Counted from the stretch's first letter, positions 9,137 through 18,642 are shown. The stretch: 64,000 nt of DNA from Trueperella bonasi (GCF_030811535.1 NZ_JAUSQX010000001.1:186001-250000); one strand, 5' to 3'. Made by a program: numbers and translations. The notes: generated by a model from the letters alone, not told the origin.

Positions 9137-9353
9137 ATCGGCTCCTCTTCATCCTTCGACGTGCAATGCGCACGGAGGTCCAGAGGATACACGGACTCTA
9201 GCCGTCTTCACTCTTTAACCCGGTCCCCTATAAGGAAACACAAGGTGGGATTTCTCCGCTTGCATCCCGGCATCTGCCGGTTGTGGTCGAAAGAAGACTT
9301 TACCACTACACCGCGCTTGATTCTATGTGGAATCACGTGTATCGGCACACGTT
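9137..9353 (-). promoter_or_regulatory. infC-rpmI-rplT untranslated leader with promoter-like sequence
   Basis: About 217 nt without an ORF separate the upstream gene's stop from infC. A TAGAAT -10-like hexamer (minus strand) occurs near 9319-9324 with only a weak -35. The presumed RNA contains a hairpin CCGGC-AGAT-GCCGG (9267-9280) and a pyrimidine-rich CCCACC downstream, before the GAGGAG of infC. This layout fits a ribosomal-protein or IF-3 autoregulatory leader, but I cannot assign it to a known Rfam leader by eye. Confidence 0.45.
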
Positions 9354-10091
9354 TTACGTTTTGGTATCCAGCGAACGGTGTACGGGTCTGATTTCGACGA
9401 CGTCGAGACGCGCCTTGATATAGGCGTCGGTAGCCATCATAGCGGACACGGTGTGGACGATATCCATGACGGCCTGTCTGGTTGCATGGGCGTCCAAGTG
9501 CAGCTCAACAACAGCTCTTCCGTGCGGCCCGGGCTCGATTTTCACTCTCTCCAGTTCGGGAAAACCTCCGTCAATCGCATTCGCCATTCGATCGATGATT
9601 TCTCGGTCTCGCCACGGCGGAGTCCATCCTGCGCCCGAGGCAAGTGCCACCGTCGCAGACCTTCCCAGCCACGTCATGGCGGGCGAACCTTCGTCCAAGG
9701 TAAGAACACCATCACCGTGACGAAGCGCAGCAACTGCTACCCGCTTCACGTCAACGGGAACCGGTCTGGCGCTCGCGTTCCAGGCCCGCAACGAATCGAC
9801 GCTGGAGAAGATCGGTAGTGCTTTGCGCCCACCCGGAAATTCCACAGTGACAAGATCCTCTCCGCCACACGCCAAGGGATCACGCTCAGGCGCAACATGG
9901 ACCGCCACTGAGCCATCAGCTTCTCGCCCTGGGTGGGCGTGCGGAAGGACTGGCACGAGAACGCGCCCGAGGGCTTTAACTATCGCGCCTGTCCGTAAGC
10001 TTTCTGGCTGCTCAAAGGCCCGGGCGAGCTCGATGCTGATCGCGCCGTCGTCGTGTGCATAAGGATTGGGCGCGAAACGCCTATCGCGCAT
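9354..10091 (-). CDS. SseB-family protein
   Basis: 245 residues from the ATG at 10091 ([16 protein letters not shown]), which overlaps the priA stop by 11 nt. Residues about 30-130 form the SseB N-terminal domain ([40 protein letters not shown]), and the C-terminal half resembles the second SseB domain ([19 protein letters not shown]). SseB proteins are widespread and poorly understood; in actinobacteria they commonly sit directly behind priA in the his operon, as here. A link to histidine synthesis is only positional. Confidence 0.75.
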   Translation of the reverse strand: MRDRRFAPNPYAHDDGAISIELARAFEQPESLRTGAIVKALGRVLVPVLPHAHPGREADGSVAVHVAPERDPLACGGEDLVTVEFPGGRKALPIFSSVDSLRAWNASARPVPVDVKRVAVAALRHGDGVLTLDEGSPAMTWLGRSATVALASGAGWTPPWRDREIIDRMANAIDGGFPELERVKIEPGPHGRAVVELHLDAHATRQAVMDIVHTVSAMMATDAYIKARLDVVEIRPVHRSLDTKT

Positions 10092-10821
10092 CGCCGTCGG
10101 CAATCTCCAAGGCCTGCGGTAGCGTAAATTTACCGGCGTAAAGCGCCTTACCAACGATCGCGCCCTCCACACCGATGTCCGTTAACGTTCGAAGAGCAGC
10201 GATATCCTCCAGCTTGGACACGCCACCGGAAGCAACGATCGGGCGATCGGTACGCTCGCACACCTTACGCATCAGCTCGAGGTTGGGGCCGGTTAGCATG
10301 CCATCGGTTTTCACATCGGTGACCACGTATCGTCTGCACCCGTCGTCGTTAAGCCGATCGAGTGTTTCCCACAGATTGCCGCCGTCCTTGGTCCAACCGC
10401 GAGCCGAAAGGGTTTCGCCGCGCACGTCCAAACCAACGGCCACTTTCTCGCCGTATTCTCTGATTGCAAAGCGGGTCCATTCCGGATCTTCTAAGGCGGC
10501 CGTGCCCAGGTTGACGCGCGTGGCACCGGCGCTAATAGCGCGCTCCAAGGATTCACTGTCGCGGATACCGCCCGAAAGTTCGATCTTCACTCCGCCCTGA
10601 TTTTTAATGATTGCGGCCAGCAGATCGTAGTTAGATCCACGCCCAAAAGCTGCGTCAAGGTCGACGAGGTGAATCCATTCGGCGCCCTGTTCGACGAATT
10701 CCGCCACGGCCCGCTCCGGGTCTCCATATACCTGCTCGGTTCCTGCCTCGCCCTGGTTGAGGCGAACAGCTTTCCCGTCGACGACGTCGACTGCGGGAAG
10801 TAACTCTAGACGCTTACTCAT
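10081..10821 (-). CDS. priA: Phosphoribosyl isomerase PriA (bifunctional HisA/TrpF)
   Basis: 246 residues, (beta-alpha)8 barrel. [19 protein letters not shown] carries the N-terminal phosphate-site Asp; [42 protein letters not shown] and [10 protein letters not shown] follow in order, matching actinobacterial PriA rather than the monofunctional HisA. It isomerises ProFAR to PRFAR in histidine synthesis and, in actinobacteria that lack trpF, phosphoribosylanthranilate in tryptophan synthesis. It lies 16 nt behind hisH and overlaps the SseB gene by 11 nt. Confidence 0.93.
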   Translation of the reverse strand: MSKRLELLPAVDVVDGKAVRLNQGEAGTEQVYGDPERAVAEFVEQGAEWIHLVDLDAAFGRGSNYDLLAAIIKNQGGVKIELSGGIRDSESLERAISAGATRVNLGTAALEDPEWTRFAIREYGEKVAVGLDVRGETLSARGWTKDGGNLWETLDRLNDDGCRRYVVTDVKTDGMLTGPNLELMRKVCERTDRPIVASGGVSKLEDIAALRTLTDIGVEGAIVGKALYAGKFTLPQALEIADGDAR

Positions 10822-10837
10822 GGTGTCCTTTCTCGGG

Positions 10838-11446
10838 CTAACACGTTGCTAGCCAATTGCGCAGGAGTTCCAGCCCTGCATCTGCTGATCTTTCTGGATG
10901 AAATTGAGTTGCCATCAGTGGCCCGTATTCTAGTGCGGCGACGATAGGCGATTCACACTCGCAAAAGGCTACCAGTGGCGGGTCGAAAAGCTCCTCCGTG
11001 AGCTCGGCAGCCGGATCGCTGTGGACTGCGTGCGCGTGCTCAAAATAAAACTGCTGATCTTCTATGCCTTCAAATAGCACGGATTCGCAGGGCGCTTTTA
11101 CGCGCGCCCACTGGGTGCGAGGTGCAGGCAACGTCTCAACGATCCCCGGTATTTGCGCGAGTCCTTCGGCCGCGGGTTCGGTGCTCCGCTCGAACATCGC
11201 GTGCATTCCGGTGCCGATACCTAGAACTGGCCGCCCGCCGGCGATGCGGCGTTCGATCATTCGGTCTGCACGCATTGCTTTAAGCTTTTCCATCGTAGTA
11301 TCCATCGGCGCACCAGTATCTAGGATGAGTCCGTTTGCTTCACGTAGGAACTCGGGATCGCTTGTTACCAAAACGTCCGCACCCAAACTCCGCAGGGCCT
11401 GGGTAAGCGTTGCGCTATCTTGACCGAGGTCTACGACTGCGATCAT
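10838..11446 (-). CDS. hisH: HisH-like glutamine amidotransferase subunit lacking the catalytic cysteine
   Basis: 202 residues, class I amidotransferase fold, in the HisH position of a his operon. The C-terminal His/Glu of the triad are present ([15 protein letters not shown]), but the nucleophile motif GICxGMQ reads GIGTGMH: codon 78 is GGC (Gly) at 11213-11215, and the usual Gln after GM is His. The oxyanion strand PGVGAF is also lost ([10 protein letters not shown]). Such a protein should not hydrolyse glutamine. It may act as a structural or allosteric partner of an ammonia-using HisF, which is not in this window. ATGA overlap with the gene before. Confidence 0.85.
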   Translation of the reverse strand: MIAVVDLGQDSATLTQALRSLGADVLVTSDPEFLREANGLILDTGAPMDTTMEKLKAMRADRMIERRIAGGRPVLGIGTGMHAMFERSTEPAAEGLAQIPGIVETLPAPRTQWARVKAPCESVLFEGIEDQQFYFEHAHAVHSDPAAELTEELFDPPLVAFCECESPIVAALEYGPLMATQFHPERSADAGLELLRNWLATC

Positions 11447-11967
11447 TCCTCGTCTTTCTTTACTCCAAGGTACTTTGCTACGTCGTCGATGGTCAGATCT
11501 GCGGTTGCAATCGCATGCGTGGCAAGATCAATATCGCCAACGATTAACTGCTCAACTTTCAGATCTACCGCGTTCAACAACAGTCCAGCCTGTACTTCTT
11601 CTGAACGCTTTCCACTCAGATATCTCACGGCTGTCACAACACCGGAAACGCCGGATTCGCCGCCGACGTCGTCGCCTAGTTCGGCGCTAAGTAGCACGAC
11701 GCCGTAATTGGATAATTCGGAAAGTGGGCCCGCGATATTATCCGGATTGTCCGACGGATCTTCTGTTTCGGTTTGCCCTTCAGGTTCTCCACCAAGTAAT
11801 TCGGCGATATCCCAATCGCTAAATTCTGGCTTTTTAACATCGCGCACGACGCACACACCTGATTTGGTACCGATGACATGGGCTTCGATGCCGCGCAACC
11901 GCAGCGTTCCAGCCACAATTTCAGGCCGGGCGAACGGCGTGAGAACCACGTAACGCGTCTTGCTCAC
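11443..11967 (-). CDS. Uncharacterised protein inside the his operon
   Basis: 174 residues, no family recognised. It begins [18 protein letters not shown] and has a short beta-rich N-terminus ([21 protein letters not shown]), an acidic low-complexity middle (about 65-80), a stretch rich in V/L ([12 protein letters not shown]) and a C-terminus with [13 protein letters not shown] and a KKDEE tail. No signal peptide or membrane segment. It overlaps hisB upstream and hisH downstream by ATGA in both cases, so it is made with the pathway enzymes. Its place beside a HisH without its nucleophile makes a role in the complex conceivable, but nothing in the sequence shows it. Confidence 0.8.
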   Translation of the reverse strand: MSKTRYVVLTPFARPEIVAGTLRLRGIEAHVIGTKSGVCVVRDVKKPEFSDWDIAELLGGEPEGQTETEDPSDNPDNIAGPLSELSNYGVVLLSAELGDDVGGESGVSGVVTAVRYLSGKRSEEVQAGLLLNAVDLKVEQLIVGDIDLATHAIATADLTIDDVAKYLGVKKDEE

Positions 11968-12563
11968 AGGGCACCTTTCGTGGATGGTACGCCATCAACC
12001 CGTGGGTCTTTTTCAACTGCGGTGCGAAGCGCACGGGCCAGCGCCTTAAATTGGGCCTCGACGATGTGGTGCGGGTCGCGGCCGTATACCAGTTCAATGT
12101 GCAGGCAGATATCTGCGTTTAGCGCAAAGGATTCGAACACGTGCCTAGTCATAGACCCGGTGAAGTGCCCACCGATCAGGTGGTACTCCTGCCCTTCGGG
12201 CTCTCCGCGGTGAACCACGTAGGCGCGGCCGGAAACATCGACGACAGCACGGGCCAAAGATTCATCGAGCGGCACAAGCGCGTCACCAAAACGCGCGATC
12301 CCGCGCTTATCCCCCAGTGCGATCTTCAGCGCTTGGCCAAGGCAAATGGCGGTGTCTTCAACCGTGTGGTGTACATCGACTTCGACGTCGCCCTCGGCCT
12401 CGATCGTCATATCGATAAGCGAATGCTTCGACAGCGCCGTGAGCATGTGATCGTAGAATGGCACTCCCGTGCTGATTACGGATTTACCAGTACCGTCAAG
12501 ATCTATTTCTACCTTGACTGTCGATTCCGCAGTTGTTCGCTCGACTTTTCCGACTCGGCTCAT
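11964..12563 (-). CDS. hisB: Imidazoleglycerol-phosphate dehydratase
   Basis: 199 residues, the single-domain IGPD of actinobacteria (no fused phosphatase). Metal-binding motifs are visible: [16 protein letters not shown] near residue 35, [18 protein letters not shown] near 62, [15 protein letters not shown], and [34 protein letters not shown]. It removes water from imidazoleglycerol phosphate, two Mn ions being held by the His/Glu clusters. It overlaps hisC and the following unknown gene by ATGA at both ends. Confidence 0.97.
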   Translation of the reverse strand: MSRVGKVERTTAESTVKVEIDLDGTGKSVISTGVPFYDHMLTALSKHSLIDMTIEAEGDVEVDVHHTVEDTAICLGQALKIALGDKRGIARFGDALVPLDESLARAVVDVSGRAYVVHRGEPEGQEYHLIGGHFTGSMTRHVFESFALNADICLHIELVYGRDPHHIVEAQFKALARALRTAVEKDPRVDGVPSTKGAL

Positions 12564-13672
12564 TTCATGGCCTCCTTCAGCCCGGTAACAAACGCCTCAT
12601 TTTCATGCGGCGTACCAATACTCACACGAAGCCAGCCATCTGGCCCAACTTCGCGAATTAAAATCCCTTGATCAAGCAGTCTTTGCCATATTTTGTGGCG
12701 ATCTGTAAAAGTGCCGAACATGATGAAGTTTGCGTCCGAAGTAGCCACCTCGAGCCCCATTTTTTCGAGTGATTGGGATAGGTGATCGCGATCAGTCCGA
12801 ATCTGGTTGACTTGTTTCATCAATGAATCGCGGTGGGAAAGCGCGCCAAGGGCAGCTGCTTGGCTGACTGCGGACAGGTGATAGGGCAGCCGTACGATCC
12901 GCACCGAGTCGACGATCTCTTGACTTGCCGCCATGTAGCCAAGGCGCAGGCCGGCAGCGCCGAATGCCTTGGACATTGTGCGTGTAACGATAAGGTTCGG
13001 ATACTCTGCCAAAAGCTCGAGTGCACTTGGCACGCCGTCGCGCCTGAATTCTCCGTACGCCTCGTCCACAACGACGATCGCATCGGTTACCCGTCCACCC
13101 ACCTCGGGGCCGCAGCCGATGCTCGCATCTAAGATCTTTCGCAATTCGGCTTGTTCTATCGCGGTTCCAGTGGGATTGTTCGGCGAAGCGATAAGAACCA
13201 CCGATGGCTTGTGGTCCGCAAATATACTCGGCGCTTCGGCGATGTTAATGCTGAAATCATCTCCGCGAGGAATCTCTACAAAGTCCGAGTACACATTGCG
13301 CGCGTACTCCTGATACATCGAATACGAGGGAGAAAAGGTCAATACGGTACGAGCCGGGCCGGCAAAGGCTTGGAGGATCTGGAGCATGATCTCGTTTGAT
13401 CCGTTGGCCGCCCAGACCTGGCTTGCCGGAACCGCAACTCCTGATTCGGCCGCCAAATATTTTGCGAGGCCTTCCTTCAGTTCCGTGAATTCGCGATCGG
13501 GATACCTGTTGAGATTAGCGCTGGCGCTAGCCACTCGCCTCGCAATCTCGTCAATAACTTTCGATTCGGGCGGGTAGGGATTTTCGTTCGTGTTGAGCAC
13601 TACAGACACCTGAAGTTGCGGCGCGCCGTAAGGTTCTTGGCCGATAAATTCTTCGCGTAACGGGAGGGTCAT
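12560..13672 (-). CDS. hisC: Histidinol-phosphate aminotransferase
   Basis: 370 residues, PLP-dependent fold type [14 protein letters not shown] near the N-terminus, [18 protein letters not shown] for the phosphate-binding turn, [20 protein letters not shown], and [17 protein letters not shown] with the PLP lysine near residue 225. It converts imidazole acetol phosphate to histidinol phosphate with glutamate. ATGA overlaps link it to hisD upstream and hisB downstream. Confidence 0.96.
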   Translation of the reverse strand: MTLPLREEFIGQEPYGAPQLQVSVVLNTNENPYPPESKVIDEIARRVASASANLNRYPDREFTELKEGLAKYLAAESGVAVPASQVWAANGSNEIMLQILQAFAGPARTVLTFSPSYSMYQEYARNVYSDFVEIPRGDDFSINIAEAPSIFADHKPSVVLIASPNNPTGTAIEQAELRKILDASIGCGPEVGGRVTDAIVVVDEAYGEFRRDGVPSALELLAEYPNLIVTRTMSKAFGAAGLRLGYMAASQEIVDSVRIVRLPYHLSAVSQAAALGALSHRDSLMKQVNQIRTDRDHLSQSLEKMGLEVATSDANFIMFGTFTDRHKIWQRLLDQGILIREVGPDGWLRVSIGTPHENEAFVTGLKEAMK

Positions 13673-15042
13673 TGTTCCTCCACGTTCTTCTCACGCTGCC
13701 CACCGTGTCGATAGTTACCAGTGCGTATGGCGAGGGCATCGCCGTGGGCGGGAAGGTCCTCATCGTTGGCAAGGGCCGTGAGCGGGCCTTCCATCCCTGC
13801 CATTGCCTCGCTGGTGTATTCGATTTCCTGCACTGACTTGATATAGGCCATCACGTTGAGCCCGGCTGCAAACCGTGCGGTTCCACCTGTAGGCAAGACG
13901 TGATTTGAGCCAGCCATGTAATCACCGAGCGGAACCGGTGTGTAAGGACCAACAAAAATAGCCCCGGCGTTGCGGATGCGCTTGGCATCATAGGCGGCAT
14001 TTTCGGTGTGGATTTCCAAGTGTTCTGCGGCGTAGGCGTTGGCGACGTCGATTGCCGCGTCTAGGTTATCTACGAGCACGATGCCCGACTGCGGTCCGCT
14101 AAGTGCGGTTCTGACGCGCTCGGAGTGCTTGGTCATTTTCGCCTGTGCCACGATTGCAGCCTCACAAGTATCTGCAAATTCTTCAGAGTGTGTGATCAGT
14201 ACCGAGGCCGCTGCCGGATCGTGTTCAGCCTGCGAAAGAAGATCTGCGGCCACGTAGTCAGGGTTCGCCTGTTGGTCAGCAATGATGGCGATCTCGGTGG
14301 TCCCAGCTTCGGCATCGATACCGACGACGCCGTGCACGGCCCGCTTTGCTGCCGCAACGTAAATGTTGCCTGGGCCGGTCACCACATCTACCGGTTCACA
14401 CAACACGTACGGGTCTGAGGTTCCAGGTTCGCCCTCGGCGCCGTAGGCAAACATCGCGATCGCTTGAGCTCCCCCAACCGCATAAACCTCGCTAATGCCG
14501 AGGAGCTTACAGGCGGCCAAGATGGTCGGATGGGGAAGGCCACCGAACTCTTTTTGCGGAGGTGAAGCAAGCGCGACGTCCTCGACTCCCGCGCATTGCG
14601 CCGCAACCGCATTATGGATGACGGAAGAGGGATAGACGGCCAAGCCGCCGGGAACGTAGAGCCCGACACGCTGGACGGGTATCCACCGTTGGCGTACCAC
14701 TCCCCCTGGAACAATTTCCGTTTGGGTTTCGACCGGTAGCTGTGCCTTGTGGCCGGCGCGATTATGTTCAATCGACAGCAAAAGAGCTTCGCGAAGCTCG
14801 TCGCTTAAATCTGCTTCGGCACGGTCAAGCTCTTCTTGCGGCACACGCAGATGCTCTGGGCGTACCCCGTCGAAGGTCTCAGCTAACGAACGTAGCGCAC
14901 TGGCCCCTTCGGCTCGGACGCGATCAATAATCGGGCGCACGGACTCGAGAGCGGCATCGATATCAACTTGTGCGCGCGGCAGGCGATCGGTGAGTTCTGC
15001 GCGCGTTAAGTTGCTTCCGCGAAGATCAAGACGTTGGAACAT
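13669..15042 (-). CDS. hisD: Histidinol dehydrogenase
   Basis: 457 residues. Family motifs in order: RWIPVQRVGLYVPGGLAVYPSSV, NAVAAQCAGVEDVALASPP, AVGGAQAIAMFAYG, GPGNIYVAAAKRAVHG, IDAEAGTTEI, LSQAEHDPAAASVLIT, and YMAGSNHVLPTGGTAR with zinc ligands Glu/His. It oxidises histidinol to histidine in two NAD steps. First gene of the his operon. A TAGAAT box (15050-15055, minus strand) ends seven bases before the ATG, so the transcript may be leaderless, though AAGG also lies in that gap. Confidence 0.97.
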   Translation of the reverse strand: MFQRLDLRGSNLTRAELTDRLPRAQVDIDAALESVRPIIDRVRAEGASALRSLAETFDGVRPEHLRVPQEELDRAEADLSDELREALLLSIEHNRAGHKAQLPVETQTEIVPGGVVRQRWIPVQRVGLYVPGGLAVYPSSVIHNAVAAQCAGVEDVALASPPQKEFGGLPHPTILAACKLLGISEVYAVGGAQAIAMFAYGAEGEPGTSDPYVLCEPVDVVTGPGNIYVAAAKRAVHGVVGIDAEAGTTEIAIIADQQANPDYVAADLLSQAEHDPAAASVLITHSEEFADTCEAAIVAQAKMTKHSERVRTALSGPQSGIVLVDNLDAAIDVANAYAAEHLEIHTENAAYDAKRIRNAGAIFVGPYTPVPLGDYMAGSNHVLPTGGTARFAAGLNVMAYIKSVQEIEYTSEAMAGMEGPLTALANDEDLPAHGDALAIRTGNYRHGGQREKNVEEQ

Positions 15043-15254
15043 GCCTTATATTCTACGCGCTGCCAAAGATTCCCGCGTAGGCGCCCAGGTGCCGGGCACC
15101 GAAGCGGGGGCACGTGGACGCTCGAAAACGTCGTATAGGTCAGGAGATGCGTAAAAGTGATGAGTCTGAGCGTTCACATCGATGCTCGAGCCGAAAAAGA
15201 CGTTTTTTCGAGTGGAAATACGCACCCCCTCGAGTAGACCCTTATCTTCAGCGT
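15043..15254. promoter_or_regulatory. Gap between hisD and uppS: his promoter and weak uppS terminator
   Basis: 212 nt with no gene that I can support. At the left end TAGAAT (15050-15055, read on the minus strand) is a likely -10 for hisD; no good -35 is seen. At the right, CGAAAAA (15192-15198) pairs with TTTTTCG (15204-15210) a little downstream of the uppS stop and could be a weak terminator. A short GTGCC/GGCAC palindrome lies near 15090. No leader peptide with a run of His codons was found. Confidence 0.4.
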
Positions 15255-15995
15255 TTATATCTGCGGGTCAGCGACGGCGTCACGTGCTCCCCCGAACCTA
15301 CGGTTCCGGCCGGAATACTGCTCGAGGCATCTCCAAAGCGAATGCCGATCGAATTCCGGCCATGCCTCGTCAACGAAGATGAGTTCCGCGTAGGGCGATT
15401 CCCACAGCAAAAAATTCGAGGTGCGCTGCTCACCTCCGGTTCGGATAAACAAATCGACATCCGGCAGATCCGGCTGGTACATGTACTGGCCCAGCAGATC
15501 CGGATTAATTTGGGAAGGGTGCACCAGTCCGCGTTTGACATCTTCCGCAAGACGGGCAGCGGCATCGGCAATTTCTGCCCGCCCGCCGTAATTGACGCAG
15601 AAATTCAACGTGATGGTCGAGTTGTGGCGAGTAAGACGCTCTGCTTCCTTAAGTTCTTTGAGAACTGAACCCCACAGGCGTGCTTGGCGCCCTGACCATA
15701 AGATCCGCACTCCCCATGAATTCAGTTCATCGCGACGCCGCCGAATGACCTCGCGAGAATAGCCCATGAGAAAGGAAACCTCACGCGGTGATCGCTTCCA
15801 ATTTTCTGTGGAAAAGGCGTAGACGGACAAAACTGAGACGCCGGATTCGATCGCTCCCGCAATGACGTCCATAAGGGCATCTTCGCCTGCTTTATGCCCT
15901 TCGGTTCGTGGAAGCCCGCGGGCATTTGCCCACCTGCCATTGCCGTCCATCACAATTGCCACGTGTAGCCCGTGGCCGCTTCGAACCGAGTCCAT
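15255..15995 (-). CDS. uppS: Isoprenyl (undecaprenyl) diphosphate synthase
   Basis: About 246 residues. HVAIVMDGNGRWA (catalytic Asp near residue 18), GHKAGEDAL, YAFSTENWKRSP, LNFCVNYGGRAEI, LPDVDLFIRTGGEQRTSNFLLWESPYAELIF: the complete cis-prenyltransferase set. It extends FPP with IPP in cis to give the lipid carrier for cell-wall precursors. The start is either the ATG at 15995 (TGATG with recO) or the GTG one codon earlier; GAGGGG lies just upstream of both. It follows recO as in many actinobacteria. Confidence 0.94.
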   Translation of the reverse strand: MDSVRSGHGLHVAIVMDGNGRWANARGLPRTEGHKAGEDALMDVIAGAIESGVSVLSVYAFSTENWKRSPREVSFLMGYSREVIRRRRDELNSWGVRILWSGRQARLWGSVLKELKEAERLTRHNSTITLNFCVNYGGRAEIADAAARLAEDVKRGLVHPSQINPDLLGQYMYQPDLPDVDLFIRTGGEQRTSNFLLWESPYAELIFVDEAWPEFDRHSLWRCLEQYSGRNRRFGGARDAVADPQI

Positions 15996-16729
15996 CACGC
16001 CCCCTCATCTACGCTCACTAGGCGTAACGACTTCACTTTGGTTTCCAGTTGCCATTGGACAAACGCGGAGATGACGGGGCCGGCGGATTTCCTAGCCGCA
16101 ACATCGGCACGATCAACGATTTTCCAGTCACCCTCGTTGAGCGCGCCGATAAGCTGCCACGTATCTACAGTTGGGATGGTCGAGCCGGGCGGGCGACAAT
16201 CGTCACACACCGCGCCTCCGGATGGAACGTGCAATGCCTCGTGCGGGCCGGGCACACCGCAGATCGCACATTCAAAGATGGCTAGCTCCCAACCAGACAG
16301 CGCCATCGCACGGAGCATGTAGGAACCCAGAACGAGATCCGGCGTGTGCTTACCAGTTGCTGCCGCGTGGAGTGCGCCGTGAAGTAACTGGAACTGCTCG
16401 AGATCCGGGTCATCACCAGTGAGTCGATCGGCGAGCTCTAACATGGCCGAGGCCGCAGTGTAAGCATCGTAATTCGTTGATAGTGTTCGGCCGTATTGGT
16501 TGCGCGATTCGACCTGGGTGATGGTATCCAAATTCCGCCCCTTGTACAGCTGAATATCGACCAGAGCAAACGGCTCCACTCTCGCTCCAAAGCGTGACTT
16601 CGTACGTCGCACACCCTTGGCAACCGCGCGGATCTTACCGTGCCCGCGCGAGAGCATAGTGATAATGCGGTCGGCTTCACCCAAATCGTGTTGGCGGAGC
16701 ACGATGGCATCATCACGGTAGGTCTTCAC
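15995..16729 (-). CDS. recO: DNA repair protein RecO
   Basis: 244 residues. An N-terminal OB-fold (YRDDAIVLRQHDLGEADRIITMLSRGHGKIRAVAKGVRR, residues about 4-50) is followed by a helical C-domain with a four-cysteine zinc site (CAIC near residue 154 and CDDC near 176). RecO loads RecA onto SSB-coated single strands within the RecFOR pathway. The stop overlaps uppS; 54 nt separate it from leuA upstream, so it may be transcribed on from leuA or have its own promoter. Confidence 0.94.
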   Translation of the reverse strand: MKTYRDDAIVLRQHDLGEADRIITMLSRGHGKIRAVAKGVRRTKSRFGARVEPFALVDIQLYKGRNLDTITQVESRNQYGRTLSTNYDAYTAASAMLELADRLTGDDPDLEQFQLLHGALHAAATGKHTPDLVLGSYMLRAMALSGWELAIFECAICGVPGPHEALHVPSGGAVCDDCRPPGSTIPTVDTWQLIGALNEGDWKIVDRADVAARKSAGPVISAFVQWQLETKVKSLRLVSVDEGA

Positions 16730-16783
16730 CGGGCTATTATTTCACTTTCGCAGGCAAAACCGGTGAGGCGAATCCGCACAGCG

Positions 16784-18556
16784 TTAGCGAAGCGCCCGGT
16801 TTACCGCTGAGATAATCGCCTTGAACCCGGAGGTCATTGTGGACGGATCGATCCCCACGCCCCACAGTACCTGGCCGTTAACGTCACATTCGACGTACGA
16901 GGCCGCCGTCGCGTCCCCGCCCTCAGAAAGAGCGTGCTCGGCGTAGTCGAGAACGTCCACGTCCAGGTCGAATTCTTGAAGCGCCTTCGTAAAAGCGTCA
17001 ATCGGTCCATTGCCCCGAGAGGCCACCGTGTGGTCGACGTCGGAACCATCGTCGCGGCGCTCCGACAGAGTCACGGTCAACACAGTTTCCTTGCCTTGAT
17101 CTTCGGTGGTTGCAGTAATACCGCGAAGGGTGAAACGCCCCCAGGGTTTCAAGCCCTCAGCATGGGTATATGGGAGATATTCGTCAGTAAAAATCTTCCA
17201 CAACTCGTCCGCGGTTACCTCACCGCCCACCAAATCCGTCCGGTGCTGGACGAGATTGGAAACCTCGACTTGCAGGCGCCTCGGCAGGTCAAGGTGGCGC
17301 GTCGACGATAGTAGATACGCAACACCGCCCTTGCCCGACTGCGAGTTCACGCGAACAACAGCCTCGTAGGTTCCGCCAACGTCCATTGGATCAATCGGCA
17401 GATAGGGCAGTTCCCACACGACGGCGTTTTCGTCGCCACCCGCCTCGGCCACCTTCTTCGCCCGATCGGCAAAGCCCTTCTTAATCGCATCCTGATGCGA
17501 ACCTGAGAAGGAGGTATACACGAGATCGCCACCGTACGGTGCACGTGCGGGCACTTCCATGCCCGTGCAATACTCGACAACGCTACGAATCTTGGGCAAG
17601 TTTGAAAAGTCCAGTTGCGGATCGATGCCATCCGAGAACAAGTTCAAAGCCACAGTTATCAGATCAACATTGCCTGTTCGCTCGCCCTGCCCAAACAGGC
17701 ATCCTTCAACACGATCGACGCCGGCCAGCATCGCGAGTTCCGTGGTCGCCACTCCCGTACCCCGATCGTTGTGATTGTGAGCGGAAAGGGCAATGAACTC
17801 GCGCCGGGAAAGATTGCGGCTCATCCACTCGATCTGATCGGCGTAAACATTGGGAGTCGAACGTTCTACAGTGGTTGGAAGATTCAAGATAATCTCCCGA
17901 TCCGGTCCGGGCTCCCACACGTCCATGACGGCCTCGCACACCTCGAGTGCGAAATCGAGCTCGGTATCAACGAAAATTTCGGGCGAATACTCAAAGCCCG
18001 CCACAGTCTCATCTCCGAAGGACTTTTCCATGTACGCAACAAGCTCTTGCGTTCCCGAAATGGCCAGCTGCTTAATCTGCTCCTTATCCATGCGGAAAAC
18101 GACGTCACGGAAAACTGGCGCAGTTGCGTTGTACAAGTGCACGGTTGCACGTGGCAAGCCCTGCAGGGCATCGACAGTTCGGTGAATGATGTCCGGCCGA
18201 GACTGCGTAAGCACCGAGATTGTTACGTCCGCGGGAACGGCGTCGTCGTCAACTAGTGAACGCACAAAATCAAAGTCCGCCTTCGAAGCCGCTGGGAAAC
18301 CGACCTCAATCTCCTTGATCCCGATTTCCACCAACAGATCAAATAGTTTTCGTTTCCGATCGGGATCCATCGGATCGATAAGTGCCTGATTACCATCGCG
18401 TAAATCGGTTGACAGCCAGCGCGGCGCCTTCGTGATCCGGTTATTTGGCCACGTGCGATCGGGCAGACTTACAGGGTTCGTGTCAAGAAAGTGCCGGTAC
18501 TTCGAAATTGGCATATGTGAGGGCAGTTGACGATGACCAAAGCCTTCAGTTTTCAT
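16784..18556 (-). CDS. leuA: 2-Isopropylmalate synthase
   Basis: 590 residues, the long actinobacterial LeuA type 2. PRWLSTDLRDGNQALIDPM holds the metal-binding start of the TIM barrel, followed by FPAASKADFDFVR, SAHNHNDRGTGVATTELA (His/Asn metal ligands), GCLFGQGERTGNVDL, and a C-terminal LeuA dimer/allosteric domain (from about residue 440; HTVASRGNGPIDAF, ATAASYVEC). It condenses acetyl-CoA with 2-ketoisovalerate as the first step to leucine. GGGAGA precedes the ATG. A Leu-rich leader peptide upstream suggests attenuation control. Confidence 0.97.
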   Translation of the reverse strand: MKTEGFGHRQLPSHMPISKYRHFLDTNPVSLPDRTWPNNRITKAPRWLSTDLRDGNQALIDPMDPDRKRKLFDLLVEIGIKEIEVGFPAASKADFDFVRSLVDDDAVPADVTISVLTQSRPDIIHRTVDALQGLPRATVHLYNATAPVFRDVVFRMDKEQIKQLAISGTQELVAYMEKSFGDETVAGFEYSPEIFVDTELDFALEVCEAVMDVWEPGPDREIILNLPTTVERSTPNVYADQIEWMSRNLSRREFIALSAHNHNDRGTGVATTELAMLAGVDRVEGCLFGQGERTGNVDLITVALNLFSDGIDPQLDFSNLPKIRSVVEYCTGMEVPARAPYGGDLVYTSFSGSHQDAIKKGFADRAKKVAEAGGDENAVVWELPYLPIDPMDVGGTYEAVVRVNSQSGKGGVAYLLSSTRHLDLPRRLQVEVSNLVQHRTDLVGGEVTADELWKIFTDEYLPYTHAEGLKPWGRFTLRGITATTEDQGKETVLTVTLSERRDDGSDVDHTVASRGNGPIDAFTKALQEFDLDVDVLDYAEHALSEGGDATAASYVECDVNGQVLWGVGIDPSTMTSGFKAIISAVNRALR

Positions 18557-18607
18557 TTAAATTCTCCCAGTCATAAGGCGGATTTTACAGATAGCTAACA
18601 CAGATAC

Positions 18608-18642
18608 CCGCGGGGAGGTGTCAGCAGCTGACCTCGCCGCGG
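18608..18642 (-). promoter_or_regulatory. Hairpin in the leuA leader overlapping the leader peptide end
   Basis: On the minus strand CCGCGG-C-GAGGT-CAG pairs with CTG-(CA)-ACCTC-C-CCGCGG, with one mismatch, a two-base bulge and a CTG loop. The 5' arm covers the last codons and stop of the leader peptide, so ribosome position would decide whether it forms. There is no T-run after it, so it is more likely part of a translational or alternative-pairing switch than a terminator. Confidence 0.55.

Noticed and set aside
15114-15668. 184-codon plus-strand frame between hisD and uppS
   Set aside because: Most of it is antisense to conserved uppS; the part in the gap has no similarity or ribosome site.
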